DNA of 64,000 nt from Pseudoruegeria sp. SHC-113 (GTDB lineage: Bacteria > Pseudomonadota > Alphaproteobacteria > Rhodobacterales > Rhodobacteraceae). The DNA lies in the NCBI RefSeq assembly GCF_025376885.1, contig NZ_JAHUBR010000001.1, forward strand, positions 1,488,001 through 1,552,000, written 5' to 3'. A program made the position numbers and the translations under genes. Below are positions 18,264 through 26,719 of this stretch, piece by piece; the first letter of the stretch is position 1, and every line of letters starts with the position of its first letter. The notes beneath the pieces are model-generated. The model did not search any database. It was not told the DNA's origin and saw only the letters and a program-made list of their open reading frames with translations.

Positions 18264-19295
18264 TTATTCCTCCATCACGCCTTTGCGGCCCATCAGACCA
18301 CGCGGACGGGTCAGCAGCACGACAATGGCGACGAGGTAGATGATGATCTGGTTGATCCCGGGGATCGTGGTGGTGGCCCAGGTGGTGGAGGCGAAGCTTT
18401 CGAGGATGCCGAGCATGAAGCCCGCCAGCACCGCGCCCGGAAGCGAGCCCATGCCGCCCACAACAACAACCACGAAGGAGAGCACGAGGAAATCCATGCC
18501 CATGTGGTAGTTGGGCGGGTTCAGCGGACCGTACATCACGCCCGCAAGGCCCGCCACGGCGGCGGCGATGCCGAACATGATGGTAAAGCGGCGGTCGATG
18601 TTGATGCCCAGCAGGCCCACGGTTTCACGGTCCGCCATACCGGCGCGCACGACCATGCCGAAGGTGGTGAACTGCAGGAAGCCGAAGATGCCCGCGATGA
18701 TCACCATGGAGAAGAAGAAATACACCAGACGCCAGATCGGGTAGATGATGCGGTTGGCCTCGAAGCCGATCATGGTGCCGATGTCGAGGCTGCCTTTCAG
18801 CGCGCTCGGCTCAGGCGTCTGGATCGGGTTGGCACCGAAGAAATACTTGATGATCTCCTGCAGCACGATCGCAAGGCCGAAGGTCACGAGGATCTGATCG
18901 GCGTGGGGGCGCTTGTAGAAATGCTTGATCAGCCCGCGCTCCATCACGTAGCCGATGCCGATCATCACCGGGATGGTGACGAGGATCGCCAGGGGCACCG
19001 ACCAGTCGATCAGCGCACCGCCGATTTCGGGCCCGAACCAGGCCTCCACGTAGGGTGTTTCCACCTTCAACGGGTTGCCGAGGAAATCTTTCTTGGTTTC
19101 GTCGATGGTTTCGAAGGACAGGCCGAGCAGCTTGTTGAGCGTCACGGCGCAGAAGGCACCGATCATGAAAAGCGCCCCGTGGGCGAAGTTCACCACACCG
19201 AGCGTGCCGAAGATGAGGGTCAGGCCGAGGGCGATCAGCGCATAGGCCGAGCCCTTGTCGAGGCCGTTGAGAATTTGAAGAAGGAAGGAGTCCAT
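18264..19295 (-). CDS. livH: Branched-chain-amino-acid-type ABC transporter permease LivH
   Basis: This 343-residue permease begins [20 protein letters not shown] and carries [13 protein letters not shown], typical of LivH. I chose the ATG at 19295, preceded by AGGTGG, over the upstream in-frame start at 19346. A segment of about 40 residues around [15 protein letters not shown] is inserted relative to E. coli LivH. The binding-protein gene lies upstream, separated by 141 bp that hold a GC hairpin. Confidence 0.92.
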   Translation of the reverse strand: MDSFLLQILNGLDKGSAYALIALGLTLIFGTLGVVNFAHGALFMIGAFCAVTLNKLLGLSFETIDETKKDFLGNPLKVETPYVEAWFGPEIGGALIDWSVPLAILVTIPVMIGIGYVMERGLIKHFYKRPHADQILVTFGLAIVLQEIIKYFFGANPIQTPEPSALKGSLDIGTMIGFEANRIIYPIWRLVYFFFSMVIIAGIFGFLQFTTFGMVVRAGMADRETVGLLGINIDRRFTIMFGIAAAVAGLAGVMYGPLNPPNYHMGMDFLVLSFVVVVVGGMGSLPGAVLAGFMLGILESFASTTWATTTIPGINQIIIYLVAIVVLLTRPRGLMGRKGVMEE

Positions 19296-19401
19296 CGGAT
19301 CCACCTGAAGGTTCAGTGAGTGGCTGGCGCAGGCCGGGCCGGTCAATCTGTGGGCCGCGCGTCAAGGCGGCACAGGGTGGCACAGGCCGGGCCAGTGAAG
19401 G

Positions 19402-19426
19402 CCCCGGCCGCGTGAGGCGGCCGGGG
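19402..19426 (-). terminator. GC hairpin between binding-protein gene and livH (partial terminator or processing site)
   Basis: A perfect 10-bp stem CCCCGGCCGC/GCGGCCGGGG (19402-19411 with 19417-19426) has a 5-nt loop and no T run. Such hairpins after the binding-protein gene often raise its expression over the permease genes; that role is inferred. Confidence 0.55.
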
Positions 19427-19436
19427 GTGGGGCGGT

Positions 19437-20789
19437 TTAAGCGCCCGCGTTACATTCGCCGAGCGAGGCGTCGTCGCCGCCGAACATCGGGTGGTTCGGT
19501 GCATAGGTCACCTGCTCCACCGGCGTGATCTCGACGATCTCCAGCGTGTCGTAGGCGTTCGTCGGGTTCTGCGCACCGCGCACGACGAGCACGTCCTTGA
19601 AGCACTGGTGATCTTCGGCGCGATACAGCGTCTTGCCGTTGCCGAGGCCGTCGAACTCGAAGCCTTCGAGCGCTTCCACCACACCACAGGGGTTGAAGGT
19701 GCCGGCACGCTCAACGGCATCTGCATAGAGCAGAACCTGCGCGTAGCACGTCTGGGCGGAGTTGGACGGCGGCTTGCCGTATTTCTCACCGAAGGACTTC
19801 ACGAAGGCCTGGGAGCCTTCGTTCTGCAGCTGCCAGTTGTAGTTCATGGAGCCCAGAACGCCCTTGATGTTCTCGCCAGCACCGGCAGCCATCAGCTCGG
19901 AGTAGAGCGGAACGACGATCTTGAAGTCCTTGCCGTTGGCGACCTTGTCCAGAAGGCCGAACTGGATGGCGTTGGTTAGCGAGTTCACCATGTTGCCGCC
20001 GTAGTGGTTCAGCACCAGCACATCAGCACCGGAGTTCAGCACCGGGGCGATGTAGGAGGAGAAGTCGGTCGAGGCGAGCGGGGTTTTCACCGTGTTCACG
20101 GTTTCCCAGCCCAGGGCCTCGGTGGAGGCCACGATCGATTCTTCCTGGGTCCAGCCCCAGTTGTAGTCGGCGGTCAGGTGGTAGGCGCGGCGCTCGTTGC
20201 CCATCTCCTTGGCCAGCACCGGGGCGAGAGCCGCACCGGACATATAGGCGTTGAAGAAGTGGCGGAAGCCGTTGGCCTTGCGGTCCTTGCCGGTGGTGTC
20301 GTTGGCATGGGTCAGGCCGGCCATGAAAATCACGCCTGCGTCCTGGCAGAGGCCCTGAACGGCCACGGCCACGCCCGAGGACGAGCCGCCGTTGATCATG
20401 ACAGCGCCGTCTTTTTCGATCATCGACTTGGCAGAGGCGCGTGCGGCGTCAGACTTCGTCTGGGTGTCGCCGGTCACGAACTGGACCTTCTTGCCGAGGA
20501 TGCCATTCCCTTTGAGTGCCTTCGAGGTGAAGGTGTTCAGGCAGCCGCCATCGCCTTCGCCGTTCAGGTGCTCAACGGCCAGCTGCTGCGCGAGCAGCTC
20601 GTCGTTGCCTTCATCGGCGTAAGGGCCGGTTTGCGGCACGTTGAAGCCGAGGGTTACGGTGCCGCCAGTGGGTTCGTTCGTGAAGGCGGCTGCGGACTGA
20701 GCGGTGAAGATCGTGGGGACGGCAAGGCTCGTCCCGGCGACTGCACCGGTCTTCAGCACACCACGGCGTGTGAGGTTGGATTTGGACAT
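19437..20789 (-). CDS. ABC transporter substrate-binding protein, LivK/HAAT family, Tat-exported
   Basis: The 450-residue protein starts MSKSNLTRRGVLKTGAVAG, a twin-arginine signal (T-R-R-G-V-L-K), so it is probably exported folded. The mature part has the type I periplasmic-binding fold (VTLGFNVPQTGPYADEG; GGSSSGVAVAVQGL). The start at 20789, with AGGGAGGAA upstream, is preferred to the open frame running to 20867. It is the first gene of the minus-strand liv-acs series and is divergent from the ScfR-like regulator. The ligand is unknown; a branched-chain amino acid cannot be assumed. Confidence 0.9.
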   Translation of the reverse strand: MSKSNLTRRGVLKTGAVAGTSLAVPTIFTAQSAAAFTNEPTGGTVTLGFNVPQTGPYADEGNDELLAQQLAVEHLNGEGDGGCLNTFTSKALKGNGILGKKVQFVTGDTQTKSDAARASAKSMIEKDGAVMINGGSSSGVAVAVQGLCQDAGVIFMAGLTHANDTTGKDRKANGFRHFFNAYMSGAALAPVLAKEMGNERRAYHLTADYNWGWTQEESIVASTEALGWETVNTVKTPLASTDFSSYIAPVLNSGADVLVLNHYGGNMVNSLTNAIQFGLLDKVANGKDFKIVVPLYSELMAAGAGENIKGVLGSMNYNWQLQNEGSQAFVKSFGEKYGKPPSNSAQTCYAQVLLYADAVERAGTFNPCGVVEALEGFEFDGLGNGKTLYRAEDHQCFKDVLVVRGAQNPTNAYDTLEIVEITPVEQVTYAPNHPMFGGDDASLGECNAGA

Positions 20790-20887
20790 CAAGTTCCTCC
20801 CTATGATGTTTTCCAGTGGTGGTCGTACCTCCTCCGCACGGCACCACGGGCCTTTTACAAGACACATTCATTATCGGGTGAGTGTCG

Positions 20888-20964
20888 AAAATTTCGCAAC
20901 AACTGCTTTGAAAGTAACAAAAAATTTGTAAAATACCTGACAATGGCGCTGCAGCATTTGTAAA
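20888..20964. promoter_or_regulatory. Candidate ScfR/RamB-type operator region (repeated ATTTGTAAA)
   Basis: The divergent intergenic region (20790-21014) contains ATTTGTAAA at 20924-20932 and again at 20956-20964, exactly 32 bp (three helical turns) apart, plus the related AAAATTTCGCAA at 20888-20899. RamB, a family relative, binds AA-rich TTTGC(A/C)AA-type sites, so these are reasonable binding sites for the regulator at 21015. The region is clearly AT-richer than its surroundings. Assignment is by similarity only. Confidence 0.45.
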
Positions 20965-21014
20965 CGGATTTACGCGCAGGTGCAGAAAGTGCTTGGAATG
21001 ACGGAGGGATTTTC

Positions 21015-22322
21015 ATGGCCAAACCCACCCTGACAGGGAACCGGATTCGCGAAAGGCGGGCGGTTTTGGGCCTGAAGCAGGCCGATCTTGCCCGCAAGGT
21101 GGGGGTTTCGCCCTCCTATCTCAACCTGATCGAGCACAACAAGCGCAGAATCGGCGGCAAACTGCTGGTGGATCTGGCGCGCGAACTGGACGTGGAGGCC
21201 TCGGCGCTCACCGAAGGCGCGGAGGCCGCGCTTCTGGCCGCCTTGCGCGATGCCGCCATGGGCCAGACAGCCGCCAGCCCCGAACTGCCCCGGATCGAGG
21301 AATTCGCCGGCCGCTTTCCCGGCTGGGCCGGGCTGATCGGCTGGCAGCAGCGCCACATCGCCACGCTGGAGCGCACGGTGGAAACCCTGACCGACCGGCT
21401 CACCCATGATCCTTTTCTCTCCACCTCCCTGCACGAGGTGCTCTCGGCGGTGACGGCGATCCGCTCCACCGCCACGATCCTGAACGACACCAAGGACATC
21501 GAGCCCGAATGGCGCGAGCGCTTCCATCGCAACATCTTTGATGACTCGCTGCGGCTGGCGGAAAGCTCGCAGGCGCTGGTGAGCTATCTGGATTCCTCCG
21601 GCGATGCCGAAACCACGCTGGCCTCCCCGGAAGAAGAGCTGGAAAGCTGGATGGAGAGCCGGGGCTACTATGTGCCGGAGCTGGAAAGCGGCGAAACCTC
21701 TGCCGCCGATCTGATCGAAGCCGCCAGCGAGCTGACCTCCAGCCACGCGCGCACTGTCGCGGGCTATTACCTGTCGCGCTACATGCAGGACGCGCGGCGG
21801 ATGCCGATGGAGGCGCTGGCGGATGCGGTGGCCGAGCATGGGCTGGATCCGGCGGCGCTGGCGCAGGGGTTCGGCGTGGATATGGCCGCGGTGATGCGCC
21901 GGCTTTCGGTGCTGCCCGCCGCCAAAAGCGAAGAGCGGCTGGGGCTCGTGGTTTGCGACTCTTCCGGCACGCTGTCGTTCCGCAAGCCGCCCGAGGGCTT
22001 CCCGCTGCCGCGTTTCGGCGCGGCTTGCCCGCTCTGGCCGCTTTATCAGGCGCTCTCGCGCCCGATGGCCCCGATCCGCGCCGCGATCCGCACCACGGGG
22101 CGCAACCCGCGCCGGTTCCTTGTCTACGCGATCTCCCAGCCCGCCTATCAGGCCGGGTTCGACAGCCCGCAGGTGTTCGAGGCGACGATGCTCATGGTGC
22201 CGGAAAGCCGGGCAAAACTGCCCGAGGGCGATCCTTTGCCGGTGGGCACCTCCTGCCGGATCTGCGCCCGGCGTCGCTGCGCCGCACGGCGTGAGCCCTC
22301 GATCCTCGCGGAAGGGTTTTGA
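21015..22322 (+). CDS. XRE/ScfR (RamB-like) short-chain fatty-acyl transcriptional regulator with a histidine-kinase-dimerisation-like middle
   Basis: The protein has 435 residues. Residues about 7-62 form an XRE helix-turn-helix (RIRERRAVLGLKQADLARKV, then SPSYLNLIEHNKRRIGG). The C-terminus has the ScfR/DUF2083 cysteine motif CRICARRRCAARREPSI. RamB and related proteins control acetate and propionate genes such as acs. Residues about 135-195 (FLSTSLHEVLSAVTAIRSTA, then DDSLRLAESSQALVSYLD) resemble the DHp hairpin of a sensor kinase, with His140 at the phospho-His position; Pro of the H-box is lost. No HExxH protease motif is seen. It is divergent from the liv-acs genes and followed 68 bp later by a receiver-only response regulator. 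Confidence 0.82.
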   Translation: MAKPTLTGNRIRERRAVLGLKQADLARKVGVSPSYLNLIEHNKRRIGGKLLVDLARELDVEASALTEGAEAALLAALRDAAMGQTAASPELPRIEEFAGRFPGWAGLIGWQQRHIATLERTVETLTDRLTHDPFLSTSLHEVLSAVTAIRSTATILNDTKDIEPEWRERFHRNIFDDSLRLAESSQALVSYLDSSGDAETTLASPEEELESWMESRGYYVPELESGETSAADLIEAASELTSSHARTVAGYYLSRYMQDARRMPMEALADAVAEHGLDPAALAQGFGVDMAAVMRRLSVLPAAKSEERLGLVVCDSSGTLSFRKPPEGFPLPRFGAACPLWPLYQALSRPMAPIRAAIRTTGRNPRRFLVYAISQPAYQAGFDSPQVFEATMLMVPESRAKLPEGDPLPVGTSCRICARRRCAARREPSILAEGF

Positions 22323-22390
22323 CAGCCGCGCGGCGACGGGCAATAGTGGCCGGACGGACGGAGCCGCCAGTTTGTCAGGGGGAGTGACAG

Positions 22391-22765
22391 ATGGGCAAAC
22401 ACATACTCGTCATCGAGGACGAGCCCAACATCATCGAGGCGATCCGCTTCATCCTCAGCCGGGACGGCTGGCGGGTGGACACGCACTCCAATGGCGAGGA
22501 CGCCGTGGACGTGGTGCAGCGCACCGCGCCCGATGTGCTGATCCTCGATGTGATGCTGCCCAACAAGTCCGGCTACGACATCCTGAAGGAGCTGCGCGCG
22601 CAGGAGGCCACGCAGGCCCTGCCGATCCTGATGCTCACAGCCCGTGGCCAGACGAAAGATCGGGAAATGGCCGAACGCTACGGCGCGAGCCAGTTCATGA
22701 CGAAGCCTTTCTCCAACGCCGAAGTGCTTGAGAACCTGCGCCAGCTTGTCGGCGCGGGCACTTAG
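22391..22765 (+). CDS. Stand-alone receiver-domain response regulator
   Basis: The protein has 124 residues and is a complete CheY-like receiver: acidic pair E9/D10, phospho-acceptor Asp53 (LILDVMLP), Thr83 and Lys105 (MTKPFSN). There is no output domain; the reading frame ends directly after the fold. It follows an AGGGGGAGTGAC ribosome region and is 8 bp from the small membrane-protein gene. It is the obvious partner of the histidine kinase at 23068. Because it cannot bind DNA, its effect should go through another protein; the ScfR-like regulator upstream is the nearest candidate (inference). Confidence 0.92.
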   Translation: MGKHILVIEDEPNIIEAIRFILSRDGWRVDTHSNGEDAVDVVQRTAPDVLILDVMLPNKSGYDILKELRAQEATQALPILMLTARGQTKDREMAERYGASQFMTKPFSNAEVLENLRQLVGAGT

Positions 22766-22773
22766 GCCCGGCC

Positions 22774-23067
22774 ATGCCGACGCTGAAGGAGCCGCCGCAG
22801 AAATCCGTTTTCGTCGCGCGGGAAACCTATCGCCAGCGTCGCACCATGGATGCCGCCCGGCTGCTGCCGCTCTTTGGCATCCTTGCCCTGCTGCTGCCTC
22901 TGTTCTGGTCGGAAACGGTGACGGCGGAGCGCGGCACCTCGCGCGGGGTGATCTACCTCTTTTCCGTCTGGATCGTGCTCATCCTCTGCGCCGCCTACCT
23001 GAGCCGCCGCCTGCGCGCCGTGCTGCGCAAGGGCGATGAGGATGGCGACAGCGGGGAGGGCGGCTAG
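22774..23067 (+). CDS. Small two-helix membrane protein, unknown function
   Basis: The 97-residue protein has a basic N-terminus and two membrane helices (about 28-46, LLPLFGILALLLPLFW; about 57-76, GVIYLFSVWIVLILCAAYL), then a charged acidic tail. Its stop directly abuts the kinase start (TAG-ATG), so translation is probably coupled. It may be an accessory subunit of the symporter-kinase; nothing in the sequence proves this. Confidence 0.78.
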   Translation: MPTLKEPPQKSVFVARETYRQRRTMDAARLLPLFGILALLLPLFWSETVTAERGTSRGVIYLFSVWIVLILCAAYLSRRLRAVLRKGDEDGDSGEGG

Positions 23068-25782
23068 ATGTCCTTCAACCTGCTCGTCGGGGTCTGCCTT
23101 GCCTATGTGGCGGCGCTTTTTCTGGTGGCCTTCTATGCCGAACGCCGCGCGCAGGCGGGCAAGATCGGCTGGCTGCGCTCGCCCATCGTCTACACGCTGT
23201 CGCTGTCGATCTATTGCACCGCCTGGACCTTCTACGGCGCCGTGGGCTACGCGGCGCGCTCAGGGCTTGAGTTCCTGGTGATCTACCTCGGGCCGACGCT
23301 GGTGATGGTCGGCTGGTGGTGGGTGGTGCGCAAGCTGGTGCGCATCGGCAAAACCCAGCGGATCACCTCCATCGCCGACCTGATCTCCTCGCGCTATGGC
23401 AAATCCAACCTGCTGGGCGTGATCGTGACATTGCTCGCCGTTGTCGGCACCACGCCCTATATCGCGCTGCAACTGCAGTCGGTGACGCTCTCCTTCGCCG
23501 TCTTCGCAGGGGATTGGCAGGCCTCGGGCGGGCAGGCCTCGGCCTGGCAGCCGGCGGATCTGAACGCCACCGCGCTCTGGATCGCGGCGGGGCTGGCGCT
23601 GTTCACCGTGCTGTTCGGCACCCGCAACCTTGATGCCAACGAACGCCACCACGGGGTGGTCTCGGCCATCGCCGTGGAGGCGGTGGTGAAGCTCGTCGCC
23701 CTCGTGGGCGTCGGGATCTTCGTCGTCTGGGGCGTGGCGAGCGGCCCCTCCGACATCCTCGCCCGCATCGACGCCTCCCCCATCGCCGACTGGCAGCCCG
23801 ACGCCAGCCGCTGGGTCTCGCTCACCTTCCTGTCGGCGGTGGCCTTCCTGTGCCTGCCGCGCATGTTTCAGGTGATGGTGGTGGAAAATGCCGACGAGCG
23901 CCACGTGGCCACGGCCAGCTGGGCTTTCCCGCTCTACCTCTTCCTGATGTCGCTCTTCGTGGTGCCAATCGCCGTTGTCGGCCTTGGCATGCTGCCCGAA
24001 GGCGCGAACCCCGACCTCTTCGTGCTGACGATCCCGCTGGCCACCGATCAGGACGGGCTGGCGATGCTCTCCTTCCTTGGCGGTTTCTCGTCGGCCACTT
24101 CCATGGTGATCGTGGCGGCCATCGCGCTTTCGACGATGGTCTCCAACCACATCGTCATGCCGCTGTGGCTGTCCTTCTCGCATAAGGGCGCGAGCGTTTC
24201 GGGCGATGTGCGGCAGGTGGTGCTGATTGCGCGGCGTTGCTCCATCGCAGCGGTGCTGCTGCTGGGCTATGCCTATTACCGCATCTCCGGCGGCGGCGCG
24301 GCGCTGGCGGCCATCGGCCTGATCTCCTTTGCCGGGGTGGCACAGGTGCTGCCTGCGATGATCGGCGGCATCTTCTGGCGCGGGGCCACGCGGATCGGCG
24401 CGGCGGCGGGGCTGCTCACGGGCTTTGCCGTCTGGAGCTACACGCTGTTCCTGCCCTCCTTCGGGGGCAGCTTCCTGCTGAGCGAAACCGTGCTGGCGGA
24501 AGGCCTGCTGGGCCTCACATGGCTGCGCCCGCAGGCGCTTTTCGGGATCGAGGGGCTGGATCCGGTGGTCCATGCGGTGATGTGGAGCATGGTGCTCAAC
24601 ACGCTGGCCTTTTGCCTCGGTTCGCTCTTCAGCTTCCCCGGCCCGCTGGAGCGGCTGCAGGGCGCGCAATTCGTCAACGTCTATGAATACGGAAGCTCCG
24701 CACGCGGCTGGCGCGGCGGCCTCGCGGAGGCGGAGGATCTGCTCGTCATGGCCCAGCGCATCCTTGGCGGCGATCAGGCGCAGGCCCTGTTCCAGCGCGC
24801 CGCGAAAGGGCAGGGCAAGGGGGGCTACCTGCCCGATCCCTCGCCGGATTTCCTCGAGATGCTGGAACGCGAGCTTTCGGGCTCCGTAGGCGCGGCCACA
24901 GCGCACGCGATGATCGCGCAGATCGTGGGCGGGGCGAGCGTCTCGGTGGAGGATCTCATGGCGGTGGCCGACGAGGCGGCGCAGATCATGGAGTATTCCA
25001 ACCGTCTGGAGGCGCAATCGGCCGAACTGGGCCGCACCGCGCGCCAGCTGCAGGAGGCCAACGAAAAGCTCACCGAGCTTTCGATCCAGAAGGACGCCTT
25101 CCTGAGCCAGATCAGCCACGAGTTGCGAACGCCGATGACCTCGATCCGGGCTTTCTCCGAGATCCTGCGCGACGGCGGCTCCGTGCCGGAAGAGGAAGTG
25201 CACAAGTTCTCCAGTATCATCCACGATGAGGCTGTGCGTCTGACCCGTCTTCTGGATGATCTGCTGGATCTGAGCGTGCTGGAAAACGGGCAGGTGATCC
25301 TGAACGAGCAGGCCGGGAACCTGAACGATCTGCTGGATCACGCCATCGCTGCCACGCATTCGGCCCGCAAGGAGCGCCCGATGCGGATCTTCCGCGACGA
25401 GCATGCCGAGGATCTGCTGATCTACACCGACACCGACCGCCTGAGTCAGGTCTTCATCAACCTCATCTCCAACGCACAGAAATACTGCGACGCGCCGGAG
25501 CCCGAGTTGCACATCCATGTGCGCCGGCGGGGGCCGCGGGTCGATATCGTCTTTGCCGACAATGGCACGGGCATTCCTGAAAAGAGCCAGACGCTGATCT
25601 TTGAGAAGTTCTCGCGCCTGTCAGATCAGGCGGCGGCAGGTGGCGCGGGGCTTGGGCTGGCGATCTGCCGGGAGATCATGGCCAATCTGGGCGGGGAGAT
25701 CATCTACCTGCCGGGGCAGGGTGGCGCGGCCTTCCGCGTAACGCTGCCCTTGGCGCGGCCGAAAGCGGCGGCGGCGCAGTAG
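23068..25782 (+). CDS. Sodium/solute symporter-like sensor histidine kinase (CrbS/CbrA type)
   Basis: The 904-residue protein has an N-terminal SLC5/SSS transporter-like domain with about 13 helices (residues 1-520), a soluble linker, a coiled coil (about 640-675) and a kinase core. The core has the H-box SQISHELRTPMTS with His684, N-box FINLISNAQKY, D-box DNGTGIP and GAGLGLAICREIM. There is no PAS domain I can recognise. CrbS-type kinases in Vibrio and Pseudomonas control acs and the acetate switch; CbrA controls carbon/nitrogen use. Here it lies 7.6 kb from acs, in one operon with a receiver and probably the ScfR-like regulator. It ends in a bidirectional terminator. Confidence 0.9.
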   Translation: MSFNLLVGVCLAYVAALFLVAFYAERRAQAGKIGWLRSPIVYTLSLSIYCTAWTFYGAVGYAARSGLEFLVIYLGPTLVMVGWWWVVRKLVRIGKTQRITSIADLISSRYGKSNLLGVIVTLLAVVGTTPYIALQLQSVTLSFAVFAGDWQASGGQASAWQPADLNATALWIAAGLALFTVLFGTRNLDANERHHGVVSAIAVEAVVKLVALVGVGIFVVWGVASGPSDILARIDASPIADWQPDASRWVSLTFLSAVAFLCLPRMFQVMVVENADERHVATASWAFPLYLFLMSLFVVPIAVVGLGMLPEGANPDLFVLTIPLATDQDGLAMLSFLGGFSSATSMVIVAAIALSTMVSNHIVMPLWLSFSHKGASVSGDVRQVVLIARRCSIAAVLLLGYAYYRISGGGAALAAIGLISFAGVAQVLPAMIGGIFWRGATRIGAAAGLLTGFAVWSYTLFLPSFGGSFLLSETVLAEGLLGLTWLRPQALFGIEGLDPVVHAVMWSMVLNTLAFCLGSLFSFPGPLERLQGAQFVNVYEYGSSARGWRGGLAEAEDLLVMAQRILGGDQAQALFQRAAKGQGKGGYLPDPSPDFLEMLERELSGSVGAATAHAMIAQIVGGASVSVEDLMAVADEAAQIMEYSNRLEAQSAELGRTARQLQEANEKLTELSIQKDAFLSQISHELRTPMTSIRAFSEILRDGGSVPEEEVHKFSSIIHDEAVRLTRLLDDLLDLSVLENGQVILNEQAGNLNDLLDHAIAATHSARKERPMRIFRDEHAEDLLIYTDTDRLSQVFINLISNAQKYCDAPEPELHIHVRRRGPRVDIVFADNGTGIPEKSQTLIFEKFSRLSDQAAAGGAGLGLAICREIMANLGGEIIYLPGQGGAAFRVTLPLARPKAAAAQ

Positions 25783-25802
25783 TCAGAGGTTAAAAAACGA
25801 GA

Positions 25803-25831
25803 AACGCCCGCCACTGTGGTGACGGGCGTTT
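25803..25831. terminator. Bidirectional terminator between kinase and sulfur-transferase genes
   Basis: An 8-bp stem AACGCCCG (25803-25810) with CGGGCGTT (25823-25830) contains a smaller CCA-CTG-TGG hairpin in its loop. It is followed by T-rich sequence on the plus strand and by TTTTTT (the A run near 25792) on the minus strand. It lies between convergent genes. Confidence 0.85.
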
Positions 25832-25849
25832 GTTTGTAAATTTCGAGGC

Positions 25850-26278
25850 TTAGCCTTGGGCGGCCAGCTGCTCGATCTGCGGGCGCAGGCCTTCGGTCTG
25901 ATACCCGGCCCGCGTGCCTGCGGCGATTATCTCATCCGTCGGCAGCTTCCCGGCCATGGCAAAAGACCACAGGACCGTGCAGCGGTTGCCCGAAGCGCAG
26001 TAGCCCAGCACCTTGCCGTCGCTCTCGGCCAGCGCGCGGCCCTGCGTTTCGATGATCTCCATCGTCAGGTTGCCGTGGCTGAGCGGGTTCAGCACGAAGC
26101 GCAGCCCGGCGGCTTCCGTCGCGATGCGCAGCGCCTCAGCCTGCAGTTCGGCAGGCACCTCGGCGTCGGGGCGGTTGCAGATGACCGTGGTGAAGCCGGC
26201 CGCCTTTATGGCGGGCAGATCAGCAGGCTCGATTTGCGGGGTGACCGAGTAGCTCGGGCTGATGTCACGAATATCCAT
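25850..26278 (-). CDS. TIGR01244 (DUF442) phosphatase-like sulfur transferase, Blh-like
   Basis: The 142-residue protein has a dual-specificity-phosphatase-like fold (TVICNRPDAEVPAE) and the active-site loop YCASGNRCTVLW, a C-x4-G/N-R type motif with a nucleophilic Cys. In Agrobacterium and Xylella this domain is part of Blh, encoded in the BigR-controlled sulfide/persulfide operon. Here the persulfide dioxygenase half is absent. It lies 12 bp after a YeeE/YedE pair, which fits persulfide or thiosulfate handling. Confidence 0.85.
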   Translation of the reverse strand: MDIRDISPSYSVTPQIEPADLPAIKAAGFTTVICNRPDAEVPAELQAEALRIATEAAGLRFVLNPLSHGNLTMEIIETQGRALAESDGKVLGYCASGNRCTVLWSFAMAGKLPTDEIIAAGTRAGYQTEGLRPQIEQLAAQG

Positions 26279-26290
26279 GCAACTCGCCTA

Positions 26291-26719
26291 TCACGCTTGT
26301 GCGCTTGCTTCCAGTGTCCTTTTAAGGGGCGGCGTGGCCCACATTCCGGCCGCCATCGCGACGAGGAAAACAACGCCGGAAAGCCCGTTGAAGCTGAGCG
26401 AGGCCATGGCCGGACCGGGGCAGAGCCCGGCAAGCCCCCAGCCCATGCCAAAGAGCGTGGAGCCGATCACGAGGTTGCGCCCGAGCTTGGGCTCTGGCGG
26501 CGCCGGGAAGGCCTCGCCAAAGGCCGGTTTGCGCCCCTGCGTGAAGAACCAGGCCAAGGCCATCGGGATGATTGCACCGCCCATGACGAAGGCGAGCGTG
26601 GGATCCCAGTTGCCGAAAACGTCGAGCCAGCCCTGCACCTTGGCGGTGTCCACCATGCCCGAGATCAGCAGGCCGGTGCCAAAGACGGCTCCGGCGGCGA
26701 AGGAGACAAGCTTGCGCAT
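26291..26719 (-). CDS. YeeE/YedE-family sulfur transport membrane protein (second half)
   Basis: The 142-residue membrane protein has about four helices and the motif GLCPGPAMASL near its end, typical of the shorter half of split YeeE/YedE thiosulfate-type transporters. The start ATG (26719-26717 on the minus strand) overlaps the previous gene's stop by one base (TGATG), so the two halves are translated together. The same frame runs open upstream to 27196, but that part is antisense-frame shadow of the other half. Confidence 0.88.
   Translation of the reverse strand: MRKLVSFAAGAVFGTGLLISGMVDTAKVQGWLDVFGNWDPTLAFVMGGAIIPMALAWFFTQGRKPAFGEAFPAPPEPKLGRNLVIGSTLFGMGWGLAGLCPGPAMASLSFNGLSGVVFLVAMAAGMWATPPLKRTLEASAQA

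Noticed and set aside
23260-25518. A 752-codon minus-strand open frame over the histidine kinase gene
   Set aside because: Kinase and transporter motifs are all on the plus strand; the reverse frame is His/Arg/Gln-rich with no motif.
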